64,000 bases of DNA from positions 2,356,001 to 2,420,000 of the forward strand of contig NZ_CP043342.1 in the NCBI RefSeq assembly GCF_003594935.2. The letters run 5' to 3'. Below the pieces are notes generated by a model. The model made no database searches. It was not told where the DNA came from and saw only the letters and a list, made by a program, of their open reading frames with translations. This stretch comes from Enterobacter huaxiensis. GTDB taxonomy: Bacteria > Pseudomonadota > Gammaproteobacteria > Enterobacterales > Enterobacteriaceae. The position numbers and the translations under genes are program-made. Each line of letters opens with the position of its first letter. The stretch's first letter is position 1. Below, one piece after another: positions 33,676 through 44,314 of the stretch.

Positions 33676-33749
33676 TATATTAATCGGTCCCGTTGACGTA
33701 TGCTAAGGCATAGCTTATAGGCGTATGCCTCACATCGGGATCTCTTTCT

Positions 33750-34961
33750 GTGCTGACTACACTCATATATCGAAGCCAGTTAAATGCATCCTGCCGATCC
33801 GCGCAGCTAGCTGCGCTGGTCGAGCGGGCCAGGATCCGCAATACGGGGTTAAACATTACCGGCATACTGCTTTCTAATGGCCACGAGGTTTTACAAATTC
33901 TCGAAGGCGCGGAAGAGAGCGTGGTAAAACTTTTCAATAAGATCCGCGAAGATAAACGCCACACGGGCGTGGTTGAGCTGATGCGTGACTACGGCCCCCG
34001 CAGACGTTTTGAGAACGTGGGTATGTTGTTGTTTGATCTGGAAGTCACTTCGCCAAAAGAGGTGCTTCAGTCGGTCCTTCACTACAGCAAGCTTGAAAGC
34101 TACCTCACGTCTGACGATCGGGTGTTTAAATTTATTCAGTCGTTTATCACCGGAAAGAACACCTCGCTGACAGGTATACGCATTGACGCGGATAAATGGA
34201 CGCTCACGCGTGAGCATTTGCCGTTTGGCGAGAGAATAGGGCTAATCCCCGATCAGGCCTGTCAGTTCGCCTTCCAGCCGATAGTCGAACCTTCCGAAGG
34301 CAAAATCAGCTCGCTCGAAGCCCTGATTCGCGGCAACGACGGCGGCAGCCCGGAGCATTTCTTCAATACGCTCGACCAGAACAAGATCTACGAAGTGGAT
34401 CTCCAGACCAAGGCCTACGCCTTTGCGCTTGCCGAAAAGCTGGGTATTGGGGGGCATAAGATTGCGGTGAATTTGCTGCCGATGTCACTGGTCAACGTGC
34501 CTGGCGCAGTGGAGTTTCTTGTCACGCAGATCAAGAAACACGGCCTTCAGCCGGAGCAGGTGGTGGTTGAAGTGACCGAAAACGAGATGATTTCCGGCTT
34601 CAACAAGTTTAATAGCGCCATCAAACAGCTGCGCGCCGAAGGCATTGGTCTGGCGATCGATGATTTCGGTTCCGGGTACGCGGGGCTTTCTCTTCTGACA
34701 AAATTCCAGCCGGATAAAATTAAGATCGATCGCGAAATCGTCAGCAACATCCATCTGAGCGGCCCAAAACAGGCGATTGTGAAGTCGATTGTGAGCTGCT
34801 GTACCGATCTTGAAATCACCCTTGTGGCGGAAGGCATTGAGAAGATGGAGGAGTGGTGCTGGCTTGAGTCAGCCGGAATTCGCCGCTTCCAGGGCTTCCT
34901 GTTTGCCCGACCGCAGCTCAACGGCGTGGGCGATATTAGCTGGCCCCATCTGGCGCGTTAG
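33750..34961 (+). CDS. BLUF-EAL blue-light-regulated c-di-GMP phosphodiesterase (BlrP1-like)
   Basis: A 403-residue two-domain protein. BLUF domain, residues 1-95, with the flavin-site residues Tyr7, Asn31 and Gln49. EAL domain, about 170-400, with the full catalytic set: E190-A-L-x-R, Asn241, Glu274, Asp304-Asp305 in DDFGSGY, Lys325 and Asp327, Glu361 in VAEGIE, Gln381. E. coli BluF (YcgF) has lost several of these, so this protein is closer to the active Klebsiella BlrP1. It should hydrolyse c-di-GMP in response to blue light. The start is GTG at 33750. No BluR-like repressor gene lies next to it. Confidence 0.88.
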   Translation: MLTTLIYRSQLNASCRSAQLAALVERARIRNTGLNITGILLSNGHEVLQILEGAEESVVKLFNKIREDKRHTGVVELMRDYGPRRRFENVGMLLFDLEVTSPKEVLQSVLHYSKLESYLTSDDRVFKFIQSFITGKNTSLTGIRIDADKWTLTREHLPFGERIGLIPDQACQFAFQPIVEPSEGKISSLEALIRGNDGGSPEHFFNTLDQNKIYEVDLQTKAYAFALAEKLGIGGHKIAVNLLPMSLVNVPGAVEFLVTQIKKHGLQPEQVVVEVTENEMISGFNKFNSAIKQLRAEGIGLAIDDFGSGYAGLSLLTKFQPDKIKIDREIVSNIHLSGPKQAIVKSIVSCCTDLEITLVAEGIEKMEEWCWLESAGIRRFQGFLFARPQLNGVGDISWPHLAR

Positions 34962-35001
34962 CGCAATTCTGTTTCCCCTTCATCGCGCCTGTGCTTAAAT
35001 A

Positions 35002-35017
35002 GCTAAAACGGTTTAAC
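35002..35017. promoter_or_regulatory. ScrR-type operator upstream of scrK
   Basis: GCTAAAACGGTTTAAC, two positions off the perfect 16-bp palindrome, 23 bases before the scrK ATG. A further TTTAGC half-site lies at 35022-35027. Probable site for the LacI-family regulator at 40503. Confidence 0.75.
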
Positions 35018-35039
35018 ACAGTTTAGCTAAGGAGATGAC

Positions 35040-35942
35040 ATGGAGAGAATCTGGGTGCTTGGGGATGCGGTAGTGGATCTCCTGCCGGATGGCGAAGGTA
35101 GGCTGCTGCAGTGCCCCGGCGGCGCGCCGGCCAACGTCGCGGTAGGCATTGCCCGTCTGGGCGGTAACAGCGCGTTTATTGGCCGGGTAGGCGACGATCC
35201 TTTCGGACGGTTCATGCAAAAAACGCTAGCCAGCGAGCAGGTTGACGTGCAGTGGATGCGGCGCGACCCGGCGCATCGCACGTCGACCGTGGTGGTTGAC
35301 CTGGACGAACAGGGCGAGCGGTCGTTCACCTTTATGGTTCGTCCGAGTGCCGATTTGTTCCTGGAGCCTGGCGATCTCCCGCCATTTCAGGCCGGCGAGT
35401 GGCTGCACGTCTGTTCGATTGCGCTGAGCGCTGAACCCAGCCGTTCCGCGGCGCTGCAGGCGATGGCGGACATAAAAAAGGCCGGTGGCTTCGTCAGTTT
35501 TGACCCGAATATCCGCGCCGATCTCTGGAACGATGACGTCGAGCTGCGCCGATGCCTCGAGCAGGCGTTAGCCCGTGCGGACGTGGTGAAACTCTCCGTT
35601 GAAGAACTGGCGTTCCTGACGGGCAATGCGTTTGTTGAGGAGGGGCTGTCGGCGCTCATGCGCACCTGTACTGCCGGCCTGGTGCTGGTCACGCAGGGGA
35701 AAGAGGGGGTCACGGCCTGGCATGAGGGCAAGACGATTCACTATCCCGCTGCGCCGGTCACCTGCGTTGATACAACCGGCGCCGGAGACGCCTTCGTCGC
35801 AGGGCTTTTGTTCGGCCTGGCCGGGGCGGGTACAGCCGTAACCGACATTGCCCCGATCCTTGCCTTAGCGCAGCGCTGCGGCGCGCTCGCCACCACGGCG
35901 AAAGGCGCCATGACCGCGCTGCCTTACCATCACGAGCTGTAA
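35040..35942 (+). CDS. scrK: Fructokinase ScrK
   Basis: A 300-residue PfkB-family sugar kinase. PfkB signatures: CPGGAPANVAVGIARLGG in the N-terminal part and DTTGAGDAFVAGLLFGL with the catalytic aspartate near the C-terminus. It phosphorylates the fructose released by ScrB from sucrose-6-phosphate. AAGGAGATGAC precedes the ATG. It has its own ScrR-type operator and is followed by a hairpin and the separate scrYAB promoter, so it is a one-gene transcript within the regulon. Confidence 0.92.
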   Translation: MERIWVLGDAVVDLLPDGEGRLLQCPGGAPANVAVGIARLGGNSAFIGRVGDDPFGRFMQKTLASEQVDVQWMRRDPAHRTSTVVVDLDEQGERSFTFMVRPSADLFLEPGDLPPFQAGEWLHVCSIALSAEPSRSAALQAMADIKKAGGFVSFDPNIRADLWNDDVELRRCLEQALARADVVKLSVEELAFLTGNAFVEEGLSALMRTCTAGLVLVTQGKEGVTAWHEGKTIHYPAAPVTCVDTTGAGDAFVAGLLFGLAGAGTAVTDIAPILALAQRCGALATTAKGAMTALPYHHEL

Positions 35943-35954
35943 TTCCCTCTCAAC

Positions 35955-35972
35955 GGCCGCCGCCCGGCGGCC
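35955..35972. terminator. Hairpin after scrK
   Basis: GGCCGCC-GCCC-GGCGGCC, perfect 7-bp stem, 13 bases after the scrK stop, with no T run. May limit read-through into scrY. Confidence 0.5.
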
Positions 35973-35977
35973 TGAAT

Positions 35978-35993
35978 TGTCGCCCCGATCACA
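35978..35993 (+). promoter_or_regulatory. CRP site for scrYAB
   Basis: TGTCG-N6-TCACA, one arm perfect and the other with two changes. If transcription starts near 36057 it is centred at about -71.5, a standard class I position. Confidence 0.6.
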
Positions 35994-35996
35994 CTT

Positions 35997-36012
35997 ACTA
36001 AAACGGTTTAGC
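35997..36012. promoter_or_regulatory. Upstream ScrR-type operator of scrYAB
   Basis: ACTAAAACGGTTTAGC. Its centre is exactly 60 bases from the centre of the second operator at 36057-36072, allowing both to face the same side of the helix. Confidence 0.75.
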
Positions 36013-36020
36013 AAAAAATG

Positions 36021-36050
36021 TTGCCGATCCAAAATCCTCAGGTTTAGTAT
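36021..36050 (+). promoter_or_regulatory. scrYAB promoter
   Basis: TTGCCG (36021-36026) and TAGTAT (36045-36050) with an 18-base spacer, between the two operators. Start of transcription predicted near 36057. Confidence 0.6.
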
Positions 36051-36056
36051 CATCAA

Positions 36057-36072
36057 CCTAAACCGGTTTAGC
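36057..36072. promoter_or_regulatory. Main ScrR-type operator of scrYAB
   Basis: CCTAAACCGGTTTAGC; the inner 14 bases are a perfect palindrome. It would cover +1 to +16, where a bound LacI-family repressor blocks transcription. Confidence 0.85.
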
Positions 36073-36102
36073 AATTTAGCAACGATCAAACACCTCTTTT
36101 AG

Positions 36103-37632
<1,530 letters not shown>

Positions 37633-37639
37633 CCCTCCA

Positions 37640-37660
37640 CGCTCCCGCGCCGCGGGGGCG
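37640..37660 (+). other. Intercistronic hairpin between scrY and scrA
   Basis: Arms CGCTCCCGCG and CGCGGGGGCG with one G-T pair, 8 bases after the scrY stop, followed by TTTCG. Could protect the scrY message and lower read-through into scrA. Confidence 0.45.
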
Positions 37661-37699
37661 TTTCGAATATCATAAAAATGACGTCAGGCAGAGGTATCT

Positions 37700-39070
37700 A
37701 TGGATTTTAATAACATTGCCCGCGAGCTCATCCCGCTGCTCGGCGGCAAGGAAAACATCGCCAGCGCCGCGCACTGCGCAACGCGGCTGCGTCTGGTGCT
37801 GGTCGATGATGCGCTCGCCGATCGCGAGGCTATCGGCAAGGTTGACGGCGTGAAAGGGTGTTTTCATAACGCGGGCCAGATGCAGGTGATCTTTGGCACG
37901 GGCGTGGTGAATAAGGTGTATGCCGCGTTTATTCAGGAAGCCGGGATCGGCGAATCCAGCAAATCCGAAGCGGCTGATATTGCGGCGCGCAAGCTCAACC
38001 CGTTCCAGCGCGCTGCGCGCCTGCTGTCTAACATCTTTGTGCCGATCATTCCTGCCATTGTGGCGTCCGGTTTGCTGATGGGCCTGCTGGGCATGGTGAA
38101 AACTTACGGCTGGGTCAATGCGGACAACGCGCTCTACATCATGCTGGATATGTGCAGCTCGGCGGCGTTTATCATCCTGCCGATCCTGATTGGCTTCACC
38201 GCCGCGCGTGAATTTGGCGGCAACCCCTATCTGGGCGCAACGCTGGGCGGGATTTTAACCCACCCGGCGCTGACCAACGCCTGGGGCGTGGCGTCCGGCT
38301 TCCACACCATGAACTTTTTCGGGTTTGAGATCGCTATGATTGGCTACCAGGGCACCGTATTTCCCGTGCTGCTGGCCGTCTGGTTTATGAGCATTGTGGA
38401 AAAAAATCTGCGTCGGGTTATCCCGGATGCGTTAGATCTGATTTTGACGCCGTTTCTCACCGTCATTATTTCCGGCTTTATTGCGCTGCTGATCATCGGC
38501 CCCGCCGGACGCGCGCTGGGCGACGGCATCTCGTTCATCCTGAGCACGCTGATTGCACACGCGGGCTGGCTGGCCGGGCTGTTGTTTGGCGGCCTGTATT
38601 CGGTGATTGTGATCACCGGGATACACCACAGCTTCCACGCCATCGAAGCCGGTTTGCTGGGGAATCCGTCGATTGGGGTCAACTTCCTGCTGCCGATTTG
38701 GGCAATGGCGAACGTCGCGCAGGGCGGCGCGTGTCTTGCGGTATGGTTTAAAACGAAGGATGTGAAGATCAAGGCCATTACCTTACCGTCGGCATTTTCC
38801 GCCATGCTGGGTATCACCGAAGCGGCGATATTCGGTATCAACCTGCGCTTTGTGAAACCGTTTATCGCTGCGCTGATCGGCGGCGCGGCGGGCGGGGCCT
38901 GGGTGGTATCGGTCCACGTGTATATGACCGCCGTCGGGCTGACCGCTATCCCCGGAATGGCGATCGTACAGGCCAGCTCGCTGCTTAACTATATTATCGG
39001 TATGGTGATTGCCTTCGGCGTCGCCTTTACCGTCTCCCTGCTGCTGAAATATAAAACGGACTCTGAATAA
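37700..39070 (+). CDS. scrA: Sucrose-specific PTS enzyme IIBC, ScrA
   Basis: A 456-residue PTS permease. N-terminal IIB domain (1-90) with the phosphorylated cysteine in the motif AHCATRLRLVL, then the multi-helix IIC domain. There is no IIA domain, so it must use the glucose enzyme IIA (Crr). It imports sucrose as sucrose-6-phosphate. scrA ends on the first base of the scrB start codon, a one-base overlap. Confidence 0.94.
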   Translation: MDFNNIARELIPLLGGKENIASAAHCATRLRLVLVDDALADREAIGKVDGVKGCFHNAGQMQVIFGTGVVNKVYAAFIQEAGIGESSKSEAADIAARKLNPFQRAARLLSNIFVPIIPAIVASGLLMGLLGMVKTYGWVNADNALYIMLDMCSSAAFIILPILIGFTAAREFGGNPYLGATLGGILTHPALTNAWGVASGFHTMNFFGFEIAMIGYQGTVFPVLLAVWFMSIVEKNLRRVIPDALDLILTPFLTVIISGFIALLIIGPAGRALGDGISFILSTLIAHAGWLAGLLFGGLYSVIVITGIHHSFHAIEAGLLGNPSIGVNFLLPIWAMANVAQGGACLAVWFKTKDVKIKAITLPSAFSAMLGITEAAIFGINLRFVKPFIAALIGGAAGGAWVVSVHVYMTAVGLTAIPGMAIVQASSLLNYIIGMVIAFGVAFTVSLLLKYKTDSE

Positions 39071-40476
39071 TGACGCTACCCTCGCGCTGGCCTGCCGTGC
39101 TGCAGGCCGTCATGAAAGGCCAGCCGCGCGCGCTGGCGGACAGCCATTATCCGCAGTGGCACCTGGCGCCCGTGACGGGGCTGATGAACGATCCCAACGG
39201 TTTTATCTTCTTTGCCGGGCGCTACCATCTGTTTTACCAGTGGAATCCGCTGGGCTGCGATCATCGCTACAAATGCTGGGGACACTGGCGTTCGGATGAC
39301 CTGGTTCACTGGCATCACGAGCCGCTGGCCCTGATGCCGGACGAAGAGTATGACCGCAACGGGTGTTACTCCGGCAGCGCCGTGGACAACCGCGGCGTGC
39401 TGACGCTGTGCTATACCGGCAACGTAAAGTTCGACGACGGCAGCCGCACCGCCTGGCAGTGTCTGGCCGAGGAGCAGGAGGACGGAAGCTTCAAAAAATG
39501 CGGTCCGGTGCTGGCGCTGCCTGAAGGCTATACCGGGCACGTTCGCGACCCGAAAGTCTGGCAGCATGAGGGCATGTGGTACATGGTGCTCGGGGCGCAG
39601 GACTGGCAGCAGCGCGGCAAAGTGCTGCTGTTTCGCTCCGAAGACCTGCACAGCTGGCAGCCCTGCGGGGAGATTGCCGGACAGGGCCTTAATGGCCTTG
39701 AGGATGCCGGGTACATGTGGGAGTGTCCTGACCTGTTTGCGCTCGATGGGACGCATGTTCTGATCTGTTGTCCGCAGGGGCTGGCGCGCGAGCCGCATCG
39801 CTACCTGAACACCTATCCGGCGGCCTGGATGAGCGGGGCGTTTGACTATGAACGGGCCACGTTTGAGCACGGCGCGCTTCGCGAGCTGGACGCGGGGTTT
39901 GAATTCTATGCCCCGCAAACGGCGCTTGCAGAAGACGGGAGACGGATCCTGATCGGCTGGATGGGCGTACCGGACGGAGAGGAGATGCTCCAGCCAACGC
40001 GTGCGCAGGGCTGGATCCATCAGATGACCTGCCCGCGAGAGCTGCGGTATCGCGACGGCAGGCTGTGGCAAACACCCGTCCGCGAGCTGCAACGGCTGCG
40101 AGAGGCCGAACGTCAGTGGCAGGGTTACGCCAGCGATGCGCCCATTCTGAATGCGGCGCGGCTTGAGTTTGAGCTTATCGCCCCGTGCGTAACGGTAGAT
40201 TTCGCCGGCGCGCTGCGCCTCATCGTTGAAAAGAACGGAGTTCGTCTGGAGCGCGCCAGTCTGCAAACGGGCGAAACGCTGACCCGCTACTGGCTGGGAG
40301 ACGTGCGCCATTTACGCGTTCTTTGCGACCGCTCCAGCGTGGAAATTTTCATTAACGAGGGTGAAGGGGTGATGAGCAGCCGCTATTTTCCTGACGCTCC
40401 CGCGCAGATACGTTTCGAAGGTGCGTCCAATATCACATTACGCTACTGGTCGCTGCGCAGCTGCATGATAGAATAG
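39070..40476 (+). CDS. scrB: Sucrose-6-phosphate hydrolase ScrB
   Basis: A 468-residue GH32 enzyme. Nucleophile motif GLMNDPNGF, the RDPKVW motif, and acid/base glutamate in YMWECPDLF are all present. It splits sucrose-6-phosphate into glucose-6-phosphate and fructose, the latter passed to ScrK. Translationally coupled to scrA. Confidence 0.94.
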   Translation: MTLPSRWPAVLQAVMKGQPRALADSHYPQWHLAPVTGLMNDPNGFIFFAGRYHLFYQWNPLGCDHRYKCWGHWRSDDLVHWHHEPLALMPDEEYDRNGCYSGSAVDNRGVLTLCYTGNVKFDDGSRTAWQCLAEEQEDGSFKKCGPVLALPEGYTGHVRDPKVWQHEGMWYMVLGAQDWQQRGKVLLFRSEDLHSWQPCGEIAGQGLNGLEDAGYMWECPDLFALDGTHVLICCPQGLAREPHRYLNTYPAAWMSGAFDYERATFEHGALRELDAGFEFYAPQTALAEDGRRILIGWMGVPDGEEMLQPTRAQGWIHQMTCPRELRYRDGRLWQTPVRELQRLREAERQWQGYASDAPILNAARLEFELIAPCVTVDFAGALRLIVEKNGVRLERASLQTGETLTRYWLGDVRHLRVLCDRSSVEIFINEGEGVMSSRYFPDAPAQIRFEGASNITLRYWSLRSCMIE

Positions 40477-40502
40477 AGGTTTTGGCAGCCGGATCGAACG
40501 TG

Positions 40503-41519
40503 GTGAGAAAAACAAAGCGCGTCACAATAAAGGACATCGCGGAGCTGGCGGGGGTTTCAAAAGCCACCGCCAGCCTGGTACTTAACGGACGCAGCAAAGA
40601 GCTTCGCGTCGCCGAAGAGACCCGCGAACGCGTGATGGCGATTGCGAAAGAGCATCACTACCAGCCCAGCATTCACGCGCGTTCGCTGCGTGATAACCGC
40701 AGCCACACCATTGGTCTGGTCGTCCCCGAAATCACCAACTACGGTTTTGCGGTGTTTTCTCACGAGCTTGAGACGCTGTGCCGTGAGGCGGGCGTTCAGC
40801 TGCTCATCTCCTGCAGCGATGAAAATCCGGGGCAGGAGACCGTGGTGGTGAACAATATGGTTGCGCGCCAGGTTGACGGTCTGATTGTCGCCTCCAGCAT
40901 GCTCAATGATGCCGACTATCAGAAGCTGAGCGAACAGCTGCCCGTGGTCCTTTTCGATCGCCACATGAACGACAGCACTTTGCCGCTGGTCATCACCGAT
41001 TCCATTACCCCGACGGCGGCCCTGGTGGCCGACATTGCGCGTCAGCATCCGGATGAGATCTATTTCCTCGGCGGCCAGCCGCGGCTTTCCCCGACGCGAG
41101 ACCGCCTGGAAGGCTTTAAGCAGGGCCTGCGCGAGGCTAACGTCGAGCTGCGCCCGGAGTGGATCATTCATGGTAATTATCACCCGAGCTCCGGGTATGA
41201 GATGTTTGCCGAGCTGTGCGCGCGACTGGGCCGCCCGCCTCAAGCACTCTTCACCGCCGCCTGCGGTCTGCTGGAAGGGGTGTTGCGCTACATGGGCCAG
41301 CACAACCTTCTGCAAAGCGACATGCGGCTGGCGAGCTTTGACGATCATTATTTATATGACTCGCTCTCCCTTCCCATTGATACCATCCGCCAGGATAACC
41401 GCCAGCTGGCATGGCACTGCTTTGACCTGATAGGCAAACTGATCGAAGGTGAAACGCCGGAGCCGCTGCAGCGGAAGCTGGATGCCACCCTTCAGCGACG
41501 TTTTAAAGCGGCAGAGTAA
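40503..41519 (+). CDS. scrR: LacI-family sucrose repressor ScrR
   Basis: A 338-residue LacI-type repressor. HTH at the start ([20 protein letters not shown], hinge [18 protein letters not shown]) and a periplasmic-binding-protein-like sensor with [20 protein letters not shown]. It should bind the three operators near scrK and scrY; in known systems fructose or fructose-1-phosphate is the inducer. I place the start at GTG 40503 ([12 protein letters not shown]) by family alignment; an in-frame GTG (40500) and TTG (40482) are alternatives. It follows scrB closely and can be read from the scrYAB transcript. Confidence 0.92.
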   Translation: MRKTKRVTIKDIAELAGVSKATASLVLNGRSKELRVAEETRERVMAIAKEHHYQPSIHARSLRDNRSHTIGLVVPEITNYGFAVFSHELETLCREAGVQLLISCSDENPGQETVVVNNMVARQVDGLIVASSMLNDADYQKLSEQLPVVLFDRHMNDSTLPLVITDSITPTAALVADIARQHPDEIYFLGGQPRLSPTRDRLEGFKQGLREANVELRPEWIIHGNYHPSSGYEMFAELCARLGRPPQALFTAACGLLEGVLRYMGQHNLLQSDMRLASFDDHYLYDSLSLPIDTIRQDNRQLAWHCFDLIGKLIEGETPEPLQRKLDATLQRRFKAAE

Positions 41520-41556
41520 AAGGTGACCGGCTGATGGATACTTCAATAACTTTAAT

Positions 41557-41583
41557 TAATTAAAGATCTGAATCAGCCGATAA
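41557..41583 (+). promoter_or_regulatory. Sigma-28 (FliA) promoter of the chemoreceptor gene
   Basis: TAAT-N15-GCCGATAA: the -10 octamer (41576-41583) is a perfect match to the flagellar class 3 consensus and the -35 region differs at one of four positions. It lies 32 bases before the ATG of the chemoreceptor gene. Confidence 0.82.
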
Positions 41584-41614
41584 CCAAAGGGAAATTATTT
41601 CCCTGAGGTGTTTT

Positions 41615-43159
41615 ATGTCGTTGAAGAAATCGTCACTTATCGTATTGTTATCCTTGTTATTTTTCTTTGTAGCCAGCACCATCACCAGCGTTGGGCTCAT
41701 CATAAAAAGTAATAACTCCCTGGATAACGTGAATAAAGAAATTCAGGTCGTCTTGTCAATTATCGATCCCATCAACCATAGCCGCACGCTGCGCGTGAGG
41801 GTAATGGAGTACGTGAAGATGGTAGAGGCGGGAGACGCAGCAGACCAGTCTGCGAAACTGGCGGCCGTCAAAGAGGCGCTGACCAAAGCCGACCACGCCT
41901 TTGCGGCCTTTATGGACGAACCGCGCCTGACGGATGAGGCACCGCTGGTCAGTGCCTATCAGGACGCCTGGCAAAACTACCGCAACCAGGGGCTTGAGCC
42001 GCTGATTAACGCGGCCGCCGCGCACGATGTCTCGAAATTTAACGCGCTTATCCCCGCGGTATCCCGGCTCGATCGTCAGTATGAAATTGTGCTCGACCAG
42101 GTCCTCTCCGTGCACCAGAAATACGCCAAAAGCCTGAACGAGGATGCGCGCAGCAACTTCGTTTTCGGCCTGGCGATTATCGCAGGCTTTGCTCTGCTGT
42201 TTGTGTTGGTGATTATCGCGGTCAGCGTGCTGATGAAGCGCTTCGTATTTGCGCCGGTGGACCTGGCGCGCGAACACTGCAGCCAGATCGCAGCCGGCAA
42301 GCTGGATATCCCTGTACCGGTGAAGGGTCGTTCCGGGAATGAAATCGATCGTCTGATGGGGTCAATGGAGCAGATGCGCCAGGCGCTGCTCTCTACCCTT
42401 GCCCAGGTGCGTGACGCAAGCCACACCGTGACCTACGCGGCGCAGGAAATTGCTTCCGGGAATAGTGATCTCGCTTCGCGTACCGAACAACAGGCTTCTG
42501 CATTGACGCAGACGGCGGCCAGCATGGAGGAGCTGAGCGCAACCGTGGCGAATAACACGGACAATGTCTTCCAGGCCGGGAAGCTGGTACAGGACGCGGT
42601 GAAGAACGCCCATACCGGGGAGGCCGTTACCCGCGAAGTGATCCAGACGATGAATACCATCGCCTCGAACTCTAAGCGCATCGAGGATATTACCAGCGTC
42701 ATTAACAGCATTGCTTTCCAGACCAATATTCTGGCGTTGAACGCTGCGGTCGAAGCGGCGCGTGCAGGCACGCAGGGGCGAGGCTTCGCGGTGGTGGCGA
42801 GCGAGGTGCGGACGCTGGCGCAGAAAAGCGCGGTTGCCGCAAAGGATATTGAAGGCCTTATCGCCCAGTCCGTTTCCAGCGTGAAGAATGGTGCCGAGCT
42901 GGTGAATCGTTCGGGCGAGGTGATTGATTCAATTATTTCATCGGTGAATAAAGTGAACGCGCTGATGGAGCAGATCTCCGTGGCGTCTGAAGAGCAAAGC
43001 CGGGGGATTGGTCAGGTAGGCCAGGCCGTGACGGAAATGGACGGCGTGACGCAGCAGAACGCGGCGCTGGTGCAGGAGTCAGCGGCCGCCGCGGCATCGC
43101 TGGAAGAGCAGGCGCAGCAGCTGTCGCGGAGTATTTCGCGCTTTAGCCTGCCGGCATAA
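41615..43159 (+). CDS. Methyl-accepting chemotaxis protein
   Basis: A 514-residue chemoreceptor. First membrane helix about 10-30, periplasmic four-helix ligand domain about 35-180 (TarH-like), second helix about 185-208, HAMP about 210-265, and a signalling domain with the conserved tip [20 protein letters not shown]. It lacks the C-terminal NWETF-type pentapeptide (it ends SRFSLPA), so it depends on other receptors for methylation. Transcription from the sigma-28 promoter places it in the flagellar regulon. The gene follows the sucrose regulon directly, but a sugar ligand is only a guess. Confidence 0.9.
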   Translation: MSLKKSSLIVLLSLLFFFVASTITSVGLIIKSNNSLDNVNKEIQVVLSIIDPINHSRTLRVRVMEYVKMVEAGDAADQSAKLAAVKEALTKADHAFAAFMDEPRLTDEAPLVSAYQDAWQNYRNQGLEPLINAAAAHDVSKFNALIPAVSRLDRQYEIVLDQVLSVHQKYAKSLNEDARSNFVFGLAIIAGFALLFVLVIIAVSVLMKRFVFAPVDLAREHCSQIAAGKLDIPVPVKGRSGNEIDRLMGSMEQMRQALLSTLAQVRDASHTVTYAAQEIASGNSDLASRTEQQASALTQTAASMEELSATVANNTDNVFQAGKLVQDAVKNAHTGEAVTREVIQTMNTIASNSKRIEDITSVINSIAFQTNILALNAAVEAARAGTQGRGFAVVASEVRTLAQKSAVAAKDIEGLIAQSVSSVKNGAELVNRSGEVIDSIISSVNKVNALMEQISVASEEQSRGIGQVGQAVTEMDGVTQQNAALVQESAAAAASLEEQAQQLSRSISRFSLPA

Positions 43160-43222
43160 TACGCCGTTTTTGTGCCCGTCAGCGCTGTGCCTGCACGGGC
43201 CTAAAAAATTTGCACATTTTTA

Positions 43223-43249
43223 GCAATATTTTCTCCTCTCATTCGTCTA
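43223..43249 (+). promoter_or_regulatory. Possible ECF-type promoter of the sigma-factor operon
   Basis: GCAAT (43223-43227), 16-base spacer, CGTCTA (43244-43249). The CGTC-type -10 is usual for ECF sigma factors; the -35 is poor. It would make the operon autoregulated. Confidence 0.35.
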
Positions 43250-43291
43250 CCTCAACACACGTCATAATCATTCAACGTAAACGAGGTACAG

Positions 43292-43711
43292 ATGAGAGGT
43301 TTTACTCTGCGCGAAAGAGGTCACGGACGCGGGTTTGGCCGCCACCGTATGGGCAAAGGGCTGATGATTGGTGCGGTGATTTTCGTCGTGCTGGGCCTGC
43401 TGGTGATGTCCCTTTGGAATGCTTTACTCCCGGCTATTCTGGGCGTTAAGGCTATCGGATTCTGGCAGGCGCTGGGCATCCTGGCGTTGAGCCGCATTTT
43501 GTTCGGCGGCCTGGGGTTCCGCCCGGGGATGTTTGGCGCGCACCGGCGCATGCACGAGCGCTGGATGAACATGACCCCAGAACAGCGTGAAGCCTTTATT
43601 CAGCAGCGCCGCGAAGGGTTTGGCCGTCACGGCCACGGTCACTGCGGCCGACGCGGCCAGCGCGATGACGCGCGTGACGATGGCACCCCGAAAGCGCCGG
43701 ATGCAGAGTGA
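43292..43711 (+). CDS. Small His/Arg-rich membrane protein upstream of an ECF sigma factor
   Basis: A 139-residue protein I do not recognise by name. Basic cytoplasmic N-terminus (RERGHGRGFGRHRMGKG), two hydrophobic segments (about 24-50 and 56-72) and a C-terminal part rich in His, Met and Arg (MFGAHRRMHERWMNMTPEQR, then FGRHGHGHCG). MTPEQREAF resembles the LTxxQ motif of Spy/CpxP/ZraP-type envelope and metal sensors. Its end overlaps the sigma-factor start (GTGA), so they are coupled. Role as a membrane sensor or anti-sigma factor, perhaps for a metal ion, is inference. GAGG six bases before the ATG supports the start. Confidence 0.7.
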   Translation: MRGFTLRERGHGRGFGRHRMGKGLMIGAVIFVVLGLLVMSLWNALLPAILGVKAIGFWQALGILALSRILFGGLGFRPGMFGAHRRMHERWMNMTPEQREAFIQQRREGFGRHGHGHCGRRGQRDDARDDGTPKAPDAE

Positions 43712-44274
43712 GCGATATGAAAGCGGGGGAGGCAGGGGATTCATTGCTGATGTCAGCGCTTAACGCCTGCCGGACCCGGCTGAAGGCCTTCATACGCGGC
43801 CGGACGGCGGTTCGGGATGATGCCGATGACATCCTGCAGGAGGTCACGTATCAGCTGATGAAGGTTGAACACCCGGTGGAAAACGTCGCCGCCTGGCTGT
43901 TTCGGGCTGCGCGCAATGAAATGACCGACAGGGCGCGGAAAAAGCGCGAGGTTCCACTTTCCGGCCACTTTGCCGACGACGATGCGGACATCGCGGAAGA
44001 TGAGCTGGCGGAAACCCTGTTCGGCGTGCCGCAAAACCCGGAGGAGGAGTATCTCAAAACGCTGCTGTGGGAAGAGCTTGTTCGGGCGCTGTCGGAACTG
44101 CCGCCCCTACAGCGTGAGGTTTTCGAGAAAACCGAATTCCAGGGCTACAGCATGAAAGCGCTGGCCGATGAAACGGGCGACAGCGTGCAGGCCTTGTTGT
44201 CCCGCAAGCACAAAGCCGTCCTTTTTTTGCGTAGTCGCCTGCAGGATATCTACGATGCGTTGACAGGGGAATGA
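43708..44274 (+). CDS. ECF-family RNA polymerase sigma factor
   Basis: A 188-residue sigma-70-family protein. Region 2 at about 18-85 (DDADDILQEVTYQLMK, AWLFRAARNEMTDRARKKRE) and region 4 at about 125-180 (LPPLQREVFEKTEFQGYSMKALADETG). It starts with GTG at 43708 inside the stop of the membrane-protein gene; an ATG at 43717 is an alternative. Followed 40 bases later by the DsbG-like gene. The target genes likely include its own operon. Confidence 0.85.
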   Translation: MSDMKAGEAGDSLLMSALNACRTRLKAFIRGRTAVRDDADDILQEVTYQLMKVEHPVENVAAWLFRAARNEMTDRARKKREVPLSGHFADDDADIAEDELAETLFGVPQNPEEEYLKTLLWEELVRALSELPPLQREVFEKTEFQGYSMKALADETGDSVQALLSRKHKAVLFLRSRLQDIYDALTGE

Positions 44275-44314
44275 AGTTCGACCACTCTGAAAACTCTATG
44301 TGAAAGAGGTGGTT

